Of a DNA stretch of 6,874 nt, positions 6,585-6,874 are shown in pieces (position 1 is the stretch's first letter; each line of letters opens with the position of its first letter). The notes below the pieces were generated by a model, which was not told the origin of the DNA, made no database searches, and saw only the letters and a list, made by a program, of their open reading frames with translations. The translations under genes and the position numbers were made by a program. The stretch is from NCBI GenBank assembly GCA_001940755.1, contig MEHH01000151.1, positions 1-6,874 of the forward strand, given 5' to 3'. This DNA is from Candidatus Heimdallarchaeota archaeon AB_125. Lineage in GTDB: Archaea; Asgardarchaeota; Heimdallarchaeia; Heimdallarchaeales; Heimdallarchaeaceae.

Positions 6585-6662
6585 TAAATCAACAAAGACT
6601 ATAATCAATATATTAGTTTCCTTAAGAAGAATTTCGAAAAAAATCAGAATTATTGAGCATTT
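6585..6662 (-). promoter_or_regulatory. Predicted hydrolase promoter and T-tract terminator of the upstream gene
   Basis: On the minus strand a T7 run (6637-6643) follows the stop codon of the methyltransferase-like gene by about 20 nt and could act as its terminator. Next comes AAGGAAAC plus TAATATATTG (6606-6615), a good BRE/TATA pair centred about 26 nt before the ATG at 6584. This is one of the two clearest promoters in the window and predicts a leaderless hydrolase mRNA. No further gene is visible here. Confidence 0.55.
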
Positions 6663-6874
6663 TTACTCTTTGTTTTTGTTAATCTCCTCTTCACTTGCTT
6701 TTCTGCTGAACAGCATTGCTTTGATGAAACCATGTACAAAATTGAATCGAGGGACAGCTTGACTATAAACTTTGTATGGATACCCATAAAGTTCTCGGAA
6801 AAAATTATCCTTTTCTAAAGAAGCCAACATGAAAACTATCAAAGCAGCACCAGCAAGAAGATTAGACAATAGAG
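6663..6874 (-). CDS. C-terminal part of an isoprenylcysteine/phospholipid methyltransferase-like membrane protein (partial, 5' end beyond right edge)
   Basis: Sixty-nine residues remain before the TAA at 6663-6665, and the frame is open to the right edge, so the start is outside the window. A hydrophobic segment (LLAGAALIVFMLASL) is followed by EKDNFFRELYGYPYKVYSQAV and then PRF. This resembles the closing motif of the ICMT/PEMT-type methyltransferases, E-x-x-L-x-x-x-(F/Y)-G-x-x-Y-x-x-Y-x-x-x-V-P-R-F, which transfer a methyl group from S-adenosylmethionine to lipids or prenylcysteine at the membrane. The tail (KASEEEINKNKE) is highly charged and probably cytoplasmic. A TTG at 6869 is not the start, as coding continues beyond it. 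The catalytic upstream half cannot be seen, so substrate is unknown. It is followed by the hydrolase gene on the same strand, 78 bp on. Confidence 0.65.
   Translation of the reverse strand, partial: LLSNLLAGAALIVFMLASLEKDNFFRELYGYPYKVYSQAVPRFNFVHGFIKAMLFSRKASEEEINKNKE

Noticed and set aside
6585..6608. Longer hydrolase start at TTG 6608
   Set aside because: The TTG falls inside the best TATA box of the region, and the ATG at 6584 has the expected promoter spacing.
6517..6762. An 81-codon open frame on the plus strand
   Set aside because: It is antisense to the hydrolase start and the methyltransferase-like end, both supported by motifs.
6663..6869. Small complete 68-residue membrane protein starting at TTG 6869
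   Set aside because: The frame stays open to the window edge, and the sequence matches only the end of a larger methyltransferase family.
1..6874. CRISPR arrays, tRNA or rRNA genes, insertion sequences, toxin-antitoxin or defence cassettes
   Set aside because: I saw no regularly spaced repeats, no cloverleaf-like sequence, no transposase motifs and no terminal inverted repeats; nearly all the DNA is accounted for by ordinary genes.

Overview
The window is AT-rich DNA that reads as archaeal, and an Asgard-type archaeon is plausible, although nothing here fixes the lineage. Three things point to archaea. The first gene has the motifs of AMP phosphorylase, a mainly archaeal enzyme. The alanyl-tRNA editing protein is of the AlaX-M type common in archaea. 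All six gene starts in the window have a TATA-like box centred about 24 to 29 nt upstream of the start codon and no convincing Shine-Dalgarno sequence, the layout of archaeal leaderless transcripts. A surface protein rich in N-glycosylation sequons also fits.

Layout, left to right. 1-1005 (minus): AMP phosphorylase, its 3' part cut by the left edge. 1006-1163: intergenic DNA with the terminator of the next gene, a promoter and two inverted repeats. 1164-2129 (minus): a secreted, single-span, sequon-rich surface protein of unknown function. 2215-2934 (minus): AlaX-M. 2986-4752 (minus): adenine deaminase. 4753-4856: a divergent promoter region. 4857-5729 (plus): a DegV-family lipid-binding protein. 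5725-5757: a hairpin shared by two convergent genes. 5745-6584 (minus): an alpha/beta hydrolase with a cysteine in the nucleophile position. 6663-6874 (minus): the C-terminal end of a membrane methyltransferase-like protein of the isoprenylcysteine/phospholipid type, cut by the right edge.

Function. AMP phosphorylase releases adenine from AMP and makes ribose 1,5-bisphosphate, and adenine deaminase turns adenine into hypoxanthine and ammonia. The two therefore form consecutive steps of purine breakdown or salvage within 5 kb and on the same strand, although two other genes and probably separate promoters lie between them. The DegV protein, hydrolase and methyltransferase end could all touch lipids, but that link is speculative. 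No mobile element, CRISPR array, tRNA, rRNA or obvious new defence system is visible. No gene-free stretch exceeds 158 bases. The window looks like ordinary chromosomal housekeeping and metabolism, with a few unusual active-site and surface-protein details.
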